Assembly: GCF_003938655.1 (NCBI RefSeq)
Contig: NZ_RJJT01000008.1
Coordinates: forward strand, 186,001-250,000
Direction: 5' to 3'
DNA: 64,000 nucleotides
Source: Rhizobium pisi
GTDB lineage: Bacteria > Pseudomonadota > Alphaproteobacteria > Rhizobiales > Rhizobiaceae
Shown: positions 1 to 8,522 of the stretch, one piece after another
Layout of the letters: the number at the start of each line of letters is the position of its first letter
Numbering within the stretch: the first letter of the stretch is position 1
Notes under the pieces: generated by a model
What the model was told of the DNA's origin: nothing
What the model saw: only the letters and a program-made list of their open reading frames with translations
Database searches by the model: none
Made by a program: the position numbers and the translations under genes

Positions 1-1
1 G

Positions 2-322
2 CGCGGCACGCGCGCCGGCCATCAATATAATCTGCTCGGCCATATCGACAACAATACCAGCGGCGTCATCGTCGAGCCCTATCTCATCACGCTGACGGCC
101 GATTCTGACACCTTCCCGACCTTCCAGCACGAGGGCATGGAGTTTCTCTATATGCTCGAGGGCGAGGTCATTTACCGCCACGGCGACCAGCTTTTCCAGA
201 TGCAGCCGGGCGATAGTCTGTTCTTCGACGCCGATGCGCCCCATGGGCCGGAGCAACTGGTGAAACTGCCGAGCAAATACCTCTCGATCATCAGCTATCC
301 CCAGCAGAGCTCCAAGAGCTGA
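2..322 (+). CDS. XRE/cupin transcriptional regulator, C-terminal part (cut by window edge)
   Basis: The reading frame is already open at base 2 and runs to TGA at 320-322. The visible 106 residues form a cupin_2 barrel: FQHEGMEFLYMLEGEV, a GDQLF turn, MQPGDSLFFDADAPHG, then a C-terminal strand. In rhizobia this cupin usually follows an N-terminal XRE helix-turn-helix, which would lie left of the window, so the DNA-binding half is inferred. It stands 88 bp before the mgs genes in the same direction and is a reasonable candidate for their regulator. The ligand is unknown. A stand-alone cupin enzyme is the alternative. Confidence 0.7.
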   Translation, partial: RGTRAGHQYNLLGHIDNNTSGVIVEPYLITLTADSDTFPTFQHEGMEFLYMLEGEVIYRHGDQLFQMQPGDSLFFDADAPHGPEQLVKLPSKYLSIISYPQQSSKS

Positions 323-410
323 CTTGCCTTAGAAGAAACGTTTATTCTTCCCAGTTGATGTCCATAAACAGACCTGCTAGTCCTTTCTCAACACGAAAGG
401 AGCACGGGCT

Positions 411-1316
411 ATGTGCGGCATTGTTGGACTGTTCCTCAAGGACAAGAGCCTTGAGCCCCAGCTGGGAAACCTGCTCTCGGATATGCTGATAACCATGACG
501 GATCGCGGACCGGACTCGGCCGGCATCGCAATCTATGGTGGCTCTGCCGAGGGTAAGGCAAAAATCACCATCCAGTCCGCCAATCCGGGCGCAGACTTCG
601 AAGGCCTCGCCGCCGACCTTGAGAAGGTCGGCATCAAAGCCGGCGTGTCGATCAAGAGCACGCATGCGGTCATCGAGCTGGAAGTCTCCAAACTTGAAAA
701 TGTGCGCAAGGCGCTCGAAGAGATCCGCCCGGCAGTCCGTCTGATGGGATCGGGCGAAAGCGTCGAAATCTACAAGGAGATCGGCCTTCCGAAAGAGGTC
801 GTAGCGCGCTTCGGCGTCCGCTCGATGAGCGGAACCCACGGCATCGGCCATACCCGCATGGCGACGGAATCGGCCGTTACCACGCTCGGCGCCCATCCGT
901 TCTCGACCGGTGCCGACCAGTGCCTCGTGCACAACGGCTCGCTGTCCAACCACAACAATCTGCGCCGCGAACTCGTACGCGAAGGCATGACCTTCGAGAC
1001 GCAGAACGATTCCGAAGTCGCCGCCGCCTATCTGACGGCCGAAATGGCCAAGGGCAAGGATCTCGGCCAAGCGCTGACAGGCGCGCTCGATGATCTCGAC
1101 GGCTTCTTCACCTTCGTCGTCGGCACCAAATCCGGCTTCGGCGTCGTGCGCGACCCGATCGCCTGCAAGCCTGCCGTCATGGCCGAGACAGAGCAGTATG
1201 TCGCCTTCGGTTCGGAGTACCGCGCGCTGGTCAACCTTCCCGGCATCGAGAATGCCCGTGTCTGGGAGCCGGAGCCGGCAACCGTCTACTTCTGGGATCA
1301 CGACAAGGCCGCCTGA
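411..1316 (+). CDS. mgsA: N-methylglutamate synthase subunit A (class II glutamine amidotransferase; GlxB-like)
   Basis: A 301-residue Ntn-type glutamine amidotransferase domain. It starts MCGIVGLF, so Cys2 would be the N-terminal nucleophile after Met removal, which fixes the start; an AAAGGAG ribosome site precedes it. GIGHTRMATES and LVHNGSLSNHNNLRREL are the usual glutaminase motifs, and QNDSEVAAAYL follows. It lacks the synthase domains of full-length GltB; those are split into the next two genes, as in MgsABC and in the rhizobial GlxBCD proteins. MgsABC makes N-methylglutamate from methylamine and glutamate (or gamma-glutamylmethylamide). Sequence alone does not exclude a GlxBCD role, but the gmaS and dmm neighbours favour the methylamine role. 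Confidence 0.82.
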   Translation: MCGIVGLFLKDKSLEPQLGNLLSDMLITMTDRGPDSAGIAIYGGSAEGKAKITIQSANPGADFEGLAADLEKVGIKAGVSIKSTHAVIELEVSKLENVRKALEEIRPAVRLMGSGESVEIYKEIGLPKEVVARFGVRSMSGTHGIGHTRMATESAVTTLGAHPFSTGADQCLVHNGSLSNHNNLRRELVREGMTFETQNDSEVAAAYLTAEMAKGKDLGQALTGALDDLDGFFTFVVGTKSGFGVVRDPIACKPAVMAETEQYVAFGSEYRALVNLPGIENARVWEPEPATVYFWDHDKAA

Positions 1317-1373
1317 GGGACGCCAGAAAAGCAGGAGCCGGCTCAGACCGCCTTTCGGACCAACGAGGAATAA

Positions 1374-2060
1374 ATGCCCATATTCGATCTTTCCAACACC
1401 CCTCTTCGCGAACTGAATGGCGCGCTTCACGCCCTTTCCGAAGGTGCTAATGACACTGAATTCGAAGTCGTCAACCCGCGCGGCAGCCATGCCGTCGCCG
1501 TTGGCATCGACAGCCCCGTCACGGTCGCGGTCAGAGGATCGGTTGGCTACTATTGCGCCGGTATGAATGACGGCGGCAGAGTGACGGTTCATGGCTCGGC
1601 CGGTCCGGGCGTTGCCGAAAACATGATGTCCGGTACCGTCGTCATCGAGGGCGACGCCAGCCAGTATGCCGGCGCCACCGGCCGAGGCGGCCTGCTCGTC
1701 ATCAAGGGCAATGCGGCGTCGCGCTGCGGCATTTCGATGAAAGGCATCGACATCGTCGTTCATGGCAGCATCGGCCACATGTCGGCCTTCATGGGCCAGT
1801 CCGGCCATCTCGTCGTGCTGGGCGACGCCGGCGATGCGCTGGGGGATTCGCTTTACGAAGCCAAGCTTTTTGTCCGCGGCGAGGTCAAGAGCCTCGGCTC
1901 CGACTGCATCGAGAAGGAGATGCGGCGGGAGCATCTGGACAAGCTTGCCGAACTGCTCGAGCGCGCTGGAGTGACGGGCGTCCGGCCCGAAGAATTCAAG
2001 CGCTACGGTTCCGCTCGCAAGCTTTACAATTTCAACATCGACAACGCCGACGCGTATTGA
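1374..2060 (+). CDS. mgsB: N-methylglutamate synthase subunit B (GXGXG beta-helix; GlxC-like)
   Basis: A 228-residue protein equivalent to the C-terminal GXGXG domain of glutamate synthase large subunit. Its Gly-rich right-handed beta-helix repeats are visible as GSVGYYCAGMNDGG, GPGVAENMMSGTVVIEGDAS, GATGRGGLLVIKGNAASRCG and GSIGHMSAFMGQSGHLVVLG. This domain is a structural scaffold linking the amidotransferase and FMN domains. It lies 57 bp after mgsA and 14 bp before mgsC in the same operon. The likely role is the middle subunit of the MgsABC complex in the cytoplasm. Confidence 0.82.
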   Translation: MPIFDLSNTPLRELNGALHALSEGANDTEFEVVNPRGSHAVAVGIDSPVTVAVRGSVGYYCAGMNDGGRVTVHGSAGPGVAENMMSGTVVIEGDASQYAGATGRGGLLVIKGNAASRCGISMKGIDIVVHGSIGHMSAFMGQSGHLVVLGDAGDALGDSLYEAKLFVRGEVKSLGSDCIEKEMRREHLDKLAELLERAGVTGVRPEEFKRYGSARKLYNFNIDNADAY

Positions 2061-2074
2061 GGCGAGGGACCCCC

Positions 2075-3403
2075 ATGAGCTATCACAACCCCTATACCCC
2101 GCCACGCAAGTCCGCGACGTTCGATGACTATACGCTCGCCGAAATCCGCCGCGCGGCCGCTACCGGCATCTATGACATCCGCGGCGCCGGCACCAAACGC
2201 AAGGTTCCGCATTTCGACGATCTGCTGTTCCTCGGCGCCTCCATCTCGCGCTATCCGCTCGAAGGCTACCGCGAGAAGTGCGATACATCAGTGGTGCTCG
2301 GCTCTCGCTTCGCCAAGAAGCCGATCACGCTCAAGACGCCGATCACCATTGCCGGCATGAGCTTCGGCGCGCTTTCGGGCAATGCCAAGGAAGCGCTCGG
2401 TCGCGGCGCGACGATCGCCGGCACGTCAACCACCACGGGCGACGGCGGCATGACGGATGAGGAACGTGGCCATTCGCAAACGCTGGTCTACCAATATCTG
2501 CCCTCGCGCTACGGCATGAATCCGAGGGATTTGCGCCGCGCCGATGCAATCGAAGTCGTGGTCGGCCAGGGCGCCAAGCCCGGCGGCGGTGGCATGCTGC
2601 TCGGCCAGAAAATCTCCGACCGTGTCGCCAATATGCGCAACCTGCCAAAAGGCATCGACCAACGCTCGGCCTGCCGCCATCCGGACTGGACCGGACCCGA
2701 TGATCTGGAAATCAAGATCATGGAGCTGCGCGAGATCACCGACTGGGAAAAGCCGATCTACGTCAAGGTCGGCGGCGCGCGTCCGTATTACGACACCGCT
2801 CTTGCGGTGAAGGCGGGCGCCGATGTCGTCGTGCTCGACGGCATGCAGGGCGGCACGGCGGCGACGCAGGACGTCTTCATCGAAAATGTCGGCATGCCGA
2901 CACTTGCCTGCATTCGTCCGGCTGTCCAGGCGCTGCAGGATCTGGGCATGCATCGCAAGGTACAGCTCATCGTTTCGGGCGGCATCCGCTCGGGCGCAGA
3001 CGTTGCCAAGGCGCTGGCGCTCGGCGCCGACGCGGTCGCAATCGGCACGGCGGCGCTCGTGGCGATCGGCGACAACGATCCGCGCTGGGAAGAGGAATAC
3101 CAAAAGCTCGGCTCGACGGCCGGCGCCTATGACGATTGGCATGAAGGCAAGGATCCGGCTGGCATCACCACCCAGGACCCGGAGCTCGCAAAACGCCTTG
3201 ACCCGGTTGCGGCCGGTCGCCGCCTTGCCAACTACCTCAAGGTCATGACGCTGGAGGCTCAGACGATCGCGCGCGCCTGCGGCAAGAACCACCTGCACAA
3301 CCTCGAGCCGGAAGACCTCGTCGCACTGACGATCGAGGCATCGGCCATGGCGCAGGTGCCACTCGCCGGCACCAACTGGATCCCCGGCAAGGGAGGCTTT
3401 TGA
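2075..3403 (+). CDS. mgsC: N-methylglutamate synthase subunit C (FMN-binding glutamate synthase-like; GlxD-like)
   Basis: 442 residues matching the FMN/synthase domain of glutamate synthase (FMN-dependent alpha/beta barrel). Visible motifs are TPITIAGMSFGALSGNAKEA, TTTGDGGMTDEER, GQGAKPGGGGMLLGQKIS, then YVKVGGARPYYD, VVLDGMQGGTAATQD and LIVSGGIRSGADVAKALALGA (phosphate/FMN loop). ATG at 2075 has GAGGGA 6 bases upstream and is preferred over an in-frame TTG at 2057. It would be the catalytic synthase subunit joining methylamine to 2-oxoglutarate/glutamate. Separate FMN, GXGXG and amidotransferase polypeptides are characteristic of Mgs and Glx. Confidence 0.84.
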   Translation: MSYHNPYTPPRKSATFDDYTLAEIRRAAATGIYDIRGAGTKRKVPHFDDLLFLGASISRYPLEGYREKCDTSVVLGSRFAKKPITLKTPITIAGMSFGALSGNAKEALGRGATIAGTSTTTGDGGMTDEERGHSQTLVYQYLPSRYGMNPRDLRRADAIEVVVGQGAKPGGGGMLLGQKISDRVANMRNLPKGIDQRSACRHPDWTGPDDLEIKIMELREITDWEKPIYVKVGGARPYYDTALAVKAGADVVVLDGMQGGTAATQDVFIENVGMPTLACIRPAVQALQDLGMHRKVQLIVSGGIRSGADVAKALALGADAVAIGTAALVAIGDNDPRWEEEYQKLGSTAGAYDDWHEGKDPAGITTQDPELAKRLDPVAAGRRLANYLKVMTLEAQTIARACGKNHLHNLEPEDLVALTIEASAMAQVPLAGTNWIPGKGGF

Positions 3404-3410
3404 TTTCTAC

Positions 3411-3433
3411 CGGCCGGGCAAGCGTCCCGGCCG
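3411..3433 (+). other. Hairpin between mgsC and gmaS
   Basis: A perfect 8-bp stem (CGGCCGGG at 3411-3418 with CCCGGCCG at 3426-3433) and a 7-base loop, 8 bases after the mgsC stop. No T-run follows, so it is more likely an mRNA-stabilising or attenuating hairpin inside the operon than a full terminator. Confidence 0.5.
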
Positions 3434-3483
3434 TCTCATATCCATAACCAAAGTGTCTCCAAGAAATCCAAAGGGGAACAAGA

Positions 3484-4791
3484 ATGACACTGGACCTTGC
3501 TGCTTTTGCCAGAGACAAAGGCATCAAATATTTCATGATCAGCTACACCGACCTGTTCGGCGGCCAACGCGCCAAGCTAGTCCCGGCAGAAGCCATCGCC
3601 GACATGCAGAAGGATGGCGCAGGCTTTGCGGGCTTCGCGACCTGGCTCGATTTGACGCCGGCCCATCCCGACCTGTTCGCGGTTCCCGATGCTTCTTCCG
3701 TCATCCAGCTGCCCTGGAAGAAGGACGTCGCATGGGTTGCTGCCGACTGCGTCATGGACGATAAGCCTGTCGAACAGGCGCCGCGTGTGTTGCTGAAAAG
3801 ACTGGTCGCTGAAGCCGCGAAAGAGGGGCTGCGGGTAAAAACCGGCGTGGAGCCCGAGTTCTTTCTCATCTCAGCCGACGGCTCGGTGATTTCAGACCAG
3901 TTCGATACAGCCGAGAAGCCTTGCTACGACCAGCAGGCGGTGATGCGTCGGTACGATGTGATCGCCGAGATTTGCGATTACATGCTCGAGCTTGGCTGGA
4001 AGCCCTATCAGAACGACCACGAGGACGCGAACGGCCAGTTCGAGATGAACTGGGAATATGACGACGCTCTTCAGACGGCAGACAAGCACTCCTTCTTCAA
4101 GTTCATGGTCAAGTCGGTCGCCGAAAAGCACGGCCTTCGCGCCACTTTCATGCCGAAGCCCTTCAAGGGCCTGACCGGAAACGGCTGCCATGCCCACATC
4201 TCGGTCTGGGACATCGAAGGCAAGGTAAACGCCTTCGCGGACAAGGAAATGCCCTTCGGGCTCTCTGCTCAGGGTAAGACCTTCCTCGGCGGCATCATGA
4301 AGCATGCCTCCGCGCTTGCCGCGATCACCAATCCGACGGTCAACTCCTACAAGCGCATCAACGCGCCGCGCACGACATCGGGCGCGACGTGGTCGCCGAA
4401 CACCGTCACCTGGACGGGCAACAACCGCACCCACATGGTGCGTGTGCCGGGACCGGGACGCTTCGAGCTGCGCCTGCCGGATGGTGCGGTCAACCCCTAC
4501 CTGCTGCAGGCGATCATCATCGCGGCCGGCCTCGACGGCATCCACAGCCAGGCGGACCCCGGCCGGCACTACGATATCGACATGTATGCCGAGGGGCATC
4601 TGGTGAAGGACGCGCCGCGCCTGCCGCTCAATCTGCTCGATGCGCTGCGCGCCTATGATGCCGATGAAGGCTTGAAACAGGCGATCGGGGCAGAGTTTTC
4701 CGCCGCCTATCTCAAGCTCAAGCATCGGGAATGGAATGCCTACTGCTCGCATTTCACCCAATGGGAACGCGACAGCACGCTCGACATCTGA
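3484..4791 (+). CDS. gmaS: gamma-Glutamylmethylamide synthetase (glutamine synthetase family, GlnT-like)
   Basis: 435 residues of the glutamine synthetase fold. GVEPEFFLIS, NDHEDANGQFEMNW and GNGCHAHISVWD are the active-site and metal motifs; NAPRTTSGATWSPNTVTW and FELRLPDGAVNPYLL complete the C-terminal catalytic part. The family ligates an amine to the glutamate side chain with ATP. Next to mgsABC and the dmm genes, GmaS (methylamine + glutamate to gamma-glutamylmethylamide) fits better than a second glutamine synthetase. GlnT of rhizobia is closely related and cannot be separated by eye. It begins 80 bp after mgsC, past an operon-internal hairpin, with AGGGGAACAAG before ATG. Confidence 0.8.
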   Translation: MTLDLAAFARDKGIKYFMISYTDLFGGQRAKLVPAEAIADMQKDGAGFAGFATWLDLTPAHPDLFAVPDASSVIQLPWKKDVAWVAADCVMDDKPVEQAPRVLLKRLVAEAAKEGLRVKTGVEPEFFLISADGSVISDQFDTAEKPCYDQQAVMRRYDVIAEICDYMLELGWKPYQNDHEDANGQFEMNWEYDDALQTADKHSFFKFMVKSVAEKHGLRATFMPKPFKGLTGNGCHAHISVWDIEGKVNAFADKEMPFGLSAQGKTFLGGIMKHASALAAITNPTVNSYKRINAPRTTSGATWSPNTVTWTGNNRTHMVRVPGPGRFELRLPDGAVNPYLLQAIIIAAGLDGIHSQADPGRHYDIDMYAEGHLVKDAPRLPLNLLDALRAYDADEGLKQAIGAEFSAAYLKLKHREWNAYCSHFTQWERDSTLDI

Positions 4792-4892
4792 GCAGCCGGG
4801 CCGATGGCTTCGACAACAACCGACATGCCGGGGCAGAAAGCTCCCGGCGTGACCGGGTTCTCCACATCTGAATCGGCGAAAGAAGAGACAGC

Positions 4893-5777
4893 ATGAAGAG
4901 CTTCGTACTCACCGTATCCTGCCAATCGACGCGCGGCATCGTGGCGGCGATTTCGAGCTATCTGGCCGAGAAGGGCTGCAACATCATCGACAGCTCGCAG
5001 TTCGACGATCTCGATACCGGCAAGTTCTTCATGCGTGTCAGCTTCATTTCGGAAGAAGGACTTTCGGGCGCCGAGATCGGTGCCGATTTTGCCGCCGTCG
5101 CCGCGCCCTTCGCGATGGAGTACGAATTCCACGACAGCGAGAAGCGCATGAAGGTGCTGCTGATGGTGTCGCGCTTCGGCCATTGTCTCAACGACCTGCT
5201 CTACCGCTGGAAGATCGGCGCCCTGCCGATCGACATCGTCGGCGTCGTCTCCAACCATTTCGATTACCAGAAGGTCGTCGTCAACCACGACATCCCCTTC
5301 CACCATATTCCCGTCACCAAGGCCAACAAGGTGCAGGCCGAGGCTCGCATCATGGAGGTGGCCGAGCAGACCGGCACCGAGCTGATCGTGCTGGCCCGCT
5401 ACATGCAGATCCTGTCGGACGAGATGTGCCAGAAGATGTCGGGCAAGATCATCAACATCCACCATTCCTTCCTGCCGAGCTTCAAGGGCGCCAATCCTTA
5501 CAAGCAGGCCTACGGGCGCGGCGTGAAGCTGATCGGGGCGACGGCGCATTATGTCACCGCCGATCTCGACGAAGGCCCGATCATCGAGCAGGACACGGCG
5601 CGCATCACCCATGCGCAGTCGCCGGACGACTATGTCTCGATCGGCCGCGATGTCGAAAGCCAGGTTCTAGCCCGCGCCATCCACGCCCATATCCACCACC
5701 GCACCTTCATCAACGGCAATCGCACCGTGGTCTTCCCGGCAAGCCCGGGCAGCTACGCTTCCGAACGCATGGGTTGA
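4893..5777 (+). CDS. purU: Formyltetrahydrofolate deformylase
   Basis: 294 residues: an N-terminal ACT domain (about 1-80, beginning SFVLTVSCQSTRGIVAAIS) followed by a formyltransferase-like hydrolase domain (about 85-290). VVVNHDIPFHHIPVT, ARYMQILS, INIHHSFLPSFKGANPYKQA and GATAHYVTADLDEGPIIEQD are typical; the catalytic N-H-D set is visible as Asn and His in INIHHSFLP and Asp in DLDEGPI. It hydrolyses 10-formyl-THF to formate and THF. Here it lies directly before folD (3-bp gap). In this context it most likely empties the THF pool loaded with formaldehyde from amine demethylation rather than serving purine synthesis. Confidence 0.9.
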   Translation: MKSFVLTVSCQSTRGIVAAISSYLAEKGCNIIDSSQFDDLDTGKFFMRVSFISEEGLSGAEIGADFAAVAAPFAMEYEFHDSEKRMKVLLMVSRFGHCLNDLLYRWKIGALPIDIVGVVSNHFDYQKVVVNHDIPFHHIPVTKANKVQAEARIMEVAEQTGTELIVLARYMQILSDEMCQKMSGKIINIHHSFLPSFKGANPYKQAYGRGVKLIGATAHYVTADLDEGPIIEQDTARITHAQSPDDYVSIGRDVESQVLARAIHAHIHHRTFINGNRTVVFPASPGSYASERMG

Positions 5778-5780
5778 GAG

Positions 5781-6680
5781 ATGGTCGAGGTCATCGATGG
5801 CAAGCTTGTTGCTGCATCCGTAATCGAGACGGTGAAGGCTGCGACGGCAGCGCTGGAGAAGAGTAGCGGCGTCACCACCGGTCTTGCGGTCATCATCGTC
5901 GGCGACGATCCGGCCAGCCACGCCTATGTCGGCTCCAAGAGCCGGATGGCCAAGGAATGCGGCTTCAAATCGGTCCAGCACACGCTGCCGGCCGAGACGA
6001 AGCAGGAGGAACTGGCAGCCCTCGTCGCCAGCCTCAACGCCGATCCGTCGATCCACGGCATCCTGGTGCAGCTGCCGCTGCCGAAGCCGCTCGACAGCGA
6101 GCCGATCATCCAGTCGATCCTGCCGGAGAAGGATGTCGATGGTTTGAGCAACGTTAATGCCGGCAAGCTCGCCACCGGTGATCTCAAGACCGGACTGGTG
6201 TCCTGCACGCCGGCCGGCGCCATGGTTTTCGTTCGCCGCACCCATGGCGAGGATCTCTCCGGCCTCAATGCCGTCGTCATCGGCCGCTCCAACCTGTTCG
6301 GCAAGCCGATGGCGCAGCTGCTGCTCAATGCCAATGCGACGGTGACGATCGCTCACTCCAGGACCAAGAACCTCGCCGAGGTCTGCCGCAATGCCGATAT
6401 CCTGGTGGCCGCCGTCGGCCGTCCGGAGATGGTGAAGGCCGATTGGGTCAAGCCGGGTGCAACGGTCATCGACGTCGGCATCAACCGTATTGCCGCACCC
6501 GAGAGGGGCGAGGGCAAGACCCGGCTGGTCGGCGACGTCGCCTTCGCGGAGGTCTCTGCGGTCGCCAGGACCATCACCCCGGTTCCGGGCGGCGTCGGAC
6601 CGATGACCATCGCCATGCTGATGGCCAACACCGTCATCGCCGCTCACCGCACCGCAGGGCAGGTGCCGCCGAAGTTTTGA
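5781..6680 (+). CDS. folD: Methylenetetrahydrofolate dehydrogenase / methenyl-THF cyclohydrolase
   Basis: 299 residues, full length for bifunctional FolD. The first domain carries [20 protein letters not shown] (catalytic Lys in the YVxxK signature) and [10 protein letters not shown]. The Rossmann domain carries [17 protein letters not shown], then DVGINR and [19 protein letters not shown]. It oxidises 5,10-methylene-THF to methenyl-THF with NADP and hydrolyses that to 10-formyl-THF, the PurU substrate. Position between purU and dmmD makes it a dedicated catabolic copy. A separate housekeeping folD would be expected elsewhere in the genome. Confidence 0.92.
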   Translation: MVEVIDGKLVAASVIETVKAATAALEKSSGVTTGLAVIIVGDDPASHAYVGSKSRMAKECGFKSVQHTLPAETKQEELAALVASLNADPSIHGILVQLPLPKPLDSEPIIQSILPEKDVDGLSNVNAGKLATGDLKTGLVSCTPAGAMVFVRRTHGEDLSGLNAVVIGRSNLFGKPMAQLLLNANATVTIAHSRTKNLAEVCRNADILVAAVGRPEMVKADWVKPGATVIDVGINRIAAPERGEGKTRLVGDVAFAEVSAVARTITPVPGGVGPMTIAMLMANTVIAAHRTAGQVPPKF

Positions 6681-6731
6681 TTGGAATGCCGCCGGACGGG
6701 CTTGCCACGGCGCGAAAGACTTATATAGTCA

Positions 6732-6746
6732 GGAAATAAATATTCC
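6732..6746. promoter_or_regulatory. AT-rich dyad in the folD-dmmD gap; possible internal promoter/operator
   Basis: The 91-bp folD-dmmD gap is unusually AT-rich in its second half and contains the imperfect dyad GGAAATAAATATTCC, 26 bases before the dmmD start. A strong AGAGGGAACGG ribosome site follows. It may mark a second, DMA/TMA-responsive promoter inside the long operon. Evidence is compositional only. Confidence 0.3.
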
Positions 6747-6771
6747 GTAGAAGAAATAAGAGGGAACGGAA

Positions 6772-7905
6772 ATGGCTCTATCATGGCGTTTCTCCGCCTT
6801 GGCGGATCGGCATCGCGCTCTGGGATCGAAGCTTGAGGACTGGAGCGGCATGGGAACCGCCTGGACCTATGACAAGGACATGTCGGAAGAACATGTCGCG
6901 GTCCGCACCAAGGCCGGCATCATGGATGTCTCAGGCCTGAAGAAGGTGCATCTGGTCGGTCCGCACGCCATTGCCGTGCTCGACTATATCACCACCCGCG
7001 ACATGACGAAGATCTATCCCGGCCGCTCGGTCTATGCGGCCATGCTGAACGACCGCGGCCACTTCACCGACGATTGCATCGTCTATCGCACCGGCCCGAA
7101 TTCCTGGATGCTGGTGCACGGCTCCGGCTCCGGCCACGAGGAATTCGTCAAGCAGGCGGCCGGCCGAAACTGCGCCGTGCTCTTCGACGACGACCTGCAC
7201 GACCTGTCGCTGCAAGGCCCGATCGCGGTCGATTACCTTGCCAAATACGTGCCCGGCATCCGCGACCTCAAATATTTCCACCACATGCAGACGACGCTGT
7301 TTGGCGCGCCCGTGATGATCTCGCGCACCGGCTATACCGGCGAGCGCGGCTACGAGATCTTCGTGCGCGGCCAGGACGCCGTCATGGTCTGGGACCGGAT
7401 CGTCTTGGAAGGAAAGGAGATGGGCATCATCCCCTGCTGCTTCTCCGTTCTCGACATGCTGCGCGTCGAAAGCTACCTGCTGTTTTATCCCTACGACAAT
7501 TCGCAGATGTATCCCTTCGCCGACCAGCCGCCCGGCGACAGCCTCTGGGAACTCGGCCTCGACTTCACCGTCAGCCCGGGCAAGACGGGTTTCCGTGGCG
7601 CCGAAGAGCATGCCCGCCTGAAGGGCAAGGAACGCTTTAAGATCTTCGGCATGCTGATCGATGCCGACGGCCCGACCGATCTCGGCGACGAGGTCTTTGC
7701 CGACGGCAAGAAAGTCGGCGTCATCACCTGCCCGAGCTATTCGTCGCTGACGAAGAAATCCATGGCGATCGCCCGTCTCGATGTTGACAAGGCGGTGCAC
7801 GGGGCGAAACTCGAAGTACGCGGCAAGACCGTCAAGGCGAGCGCCACTGCCCATACGCTCCCCTTCGACGATCCGGAGAAGAAGAAGAGGACTGCCGTAG
7901 GTTAA
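6772..7905 (+). CDS. dmmD: GcvT-like THF-dependent aminomethyltransferase, dimethylamine monooxygenase-associated
   Basis: 377 residues of the GcvT/YgfZ folate-binding fold. GIMDVSGLKKVHLVGPHAIAV, YAAMLNDRGHFTDDCIVYR, DLSLQGPIAVDYLAK and ISRTGYTGERGYEIFV correspond to the THF-binding family signatures, and the C-terminal beta-barrel starts near residue 280. In characterised dmmDABC clusters DmmD precedes the monooxygenase genes and is thought to pass the methyl-derived C1 unit (formaldehyde) to THF. It is not a glycine-cleavage gcvT: no gcvH or gcvP is nearby. The next gene starts 11 bp downstream. Confidence 0.78.
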   Translation: MALSWRFSALADRHRALGSKLEDWSGMGTAWTYDKDMSEEHVAVRTKAGIMDVSGLKKVHLVGPHAIAVLDYITTRDMTKIYPGRSVYAAMLNDRGHFTDDCIVYRTGPNSWMLVHGSGSGHEEFVKQAAGRNCAVLFDDDLHDLSLQGPIAVDYLAKYVPGIRDLKYFHHMQTTLFGAPVMISRTGYTGERGYEIFVRGQDAVMVWDRIVLEGKEMGIIPCCFSVLDMLRVESYLLFYPYDNSQMYPFADQPPGDSLWELGLDFTVSPGKTGFRGAEEHARLKGKERFKIFGMLIDADGPTDLGDEVFADGKKVGVITCPSYSSLTKKSMAIARLDVDKAVHGAKLEVRGKTVKASATAHTLPFDDPEKKKRTAVG

Positions 7906-7916
7906 GGAGCACGCGA

Positions 7917-8522
7917 ATGCTCGTTGCAGGCATCAAGAGCCGACCAGTCTACAAGGGCCTGACCATCCAGCCGCATGCCCGGCGGCACATTTTCGCGCTC
8001 GAAGGGGAGGGCGCCAATGCTCTCCTCGACCAGCAGCCGGCGCTTGACGAGACGGCCCTTTCCCGCAGCGAGATCCTCTATGTCGCCCGCGGCTCTCAAG
8101 GGTCCGGCCTGGACGAGGCGCTGCGCCATCTCGGCGCCGACATGTTCTCCACGGCCCCGACGATCGCAACGCTGCTCTTCCGATTGAAAGGTTCGCTCGC
8201 CACCGCCCATATGGGTACGCGGCTCTATATATCGGGCACGGAAGGCTTCATCGGCCAGGCGATGCTCGTGGCGCTCGAATACGGCATGGACCACGCCTCC
8301 ATCATCACCGAGCATCGCGGCTCGCTGGCCAGGCGTGTGCAATGTGTCCATTGCAAGGGCATCACCGACGACGTCACCGTCAGCCCTTTTGCCTGCAGCC
8401 ATTGCGGGCTGACGCTTCTCGTGCGTGATCATTATTCGCGCCGGCTCGCCGCCTTCCAGGGCGTCAATATCGATGCGGAAGAGCCCGGCAGCGCGCCCAA
8501 TCCGGAGGAGTTGTTCCTTTGA
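7917..8522 (+). CDS. dmmA: Dimethylamine monooxygenase subunit DmmA-like (zinc-ribbon protein)
   Basis: 201 residues. The first 130 form a globular domain (PHARRHIFALEGEGANALLD, MGTRLYISGTEGFIGQAM). Residues about 142-165 carry a zinc-ribbon-like pair of CxxC motifs, CVHCKG and CSHCGLTLLVRD. Length, ribbon position and order agree with the DmmA family. Its role in the DmmABC complex is less clear than that of DmmB and DmmC; a scaffolding or electron-transfer role is inferred. It overlaps dmmB by 4 bases (TTGA), which suggests coupled translation. Confidence 0.78.
   Translation: MLVAGIKSRPVYKGLTIQPHARRHIFALEGEGANALLDQQPALDETALSRSEILYVARGSQGSGLDEALRHLGADMFSTAPTIATLLFRLKGSLATAHMGTRLYISGTEGFIGQAMLVALEYGMDHASIITEHRGSLARRVQCVHCKGITDDVTVSPFACSHCGLTLLVRDHYSRRLAAFQGVNIDAEEPGSAPNPEELFL

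Noticed and set aside
342..2105. Long minus-strand open frame across mgsA and mgsB
   Set aside because: Arg/Asp/Ala/Gly-rich text with no family features, antisense to two well-supported genes; a typical high-GC shadow.
3484..4791. gmaS considered as housekeeping glutamine synthetase glnA
   Set aside because: 435 residues with divergent N-terminus, no adjacent glnB, and placement in a methylamine operon.
6772..7905. dmmD considered as glycine-cleavage gcvT
   Set aside because: No gcvH or gcvP nearby and the order matches dmmDABC.
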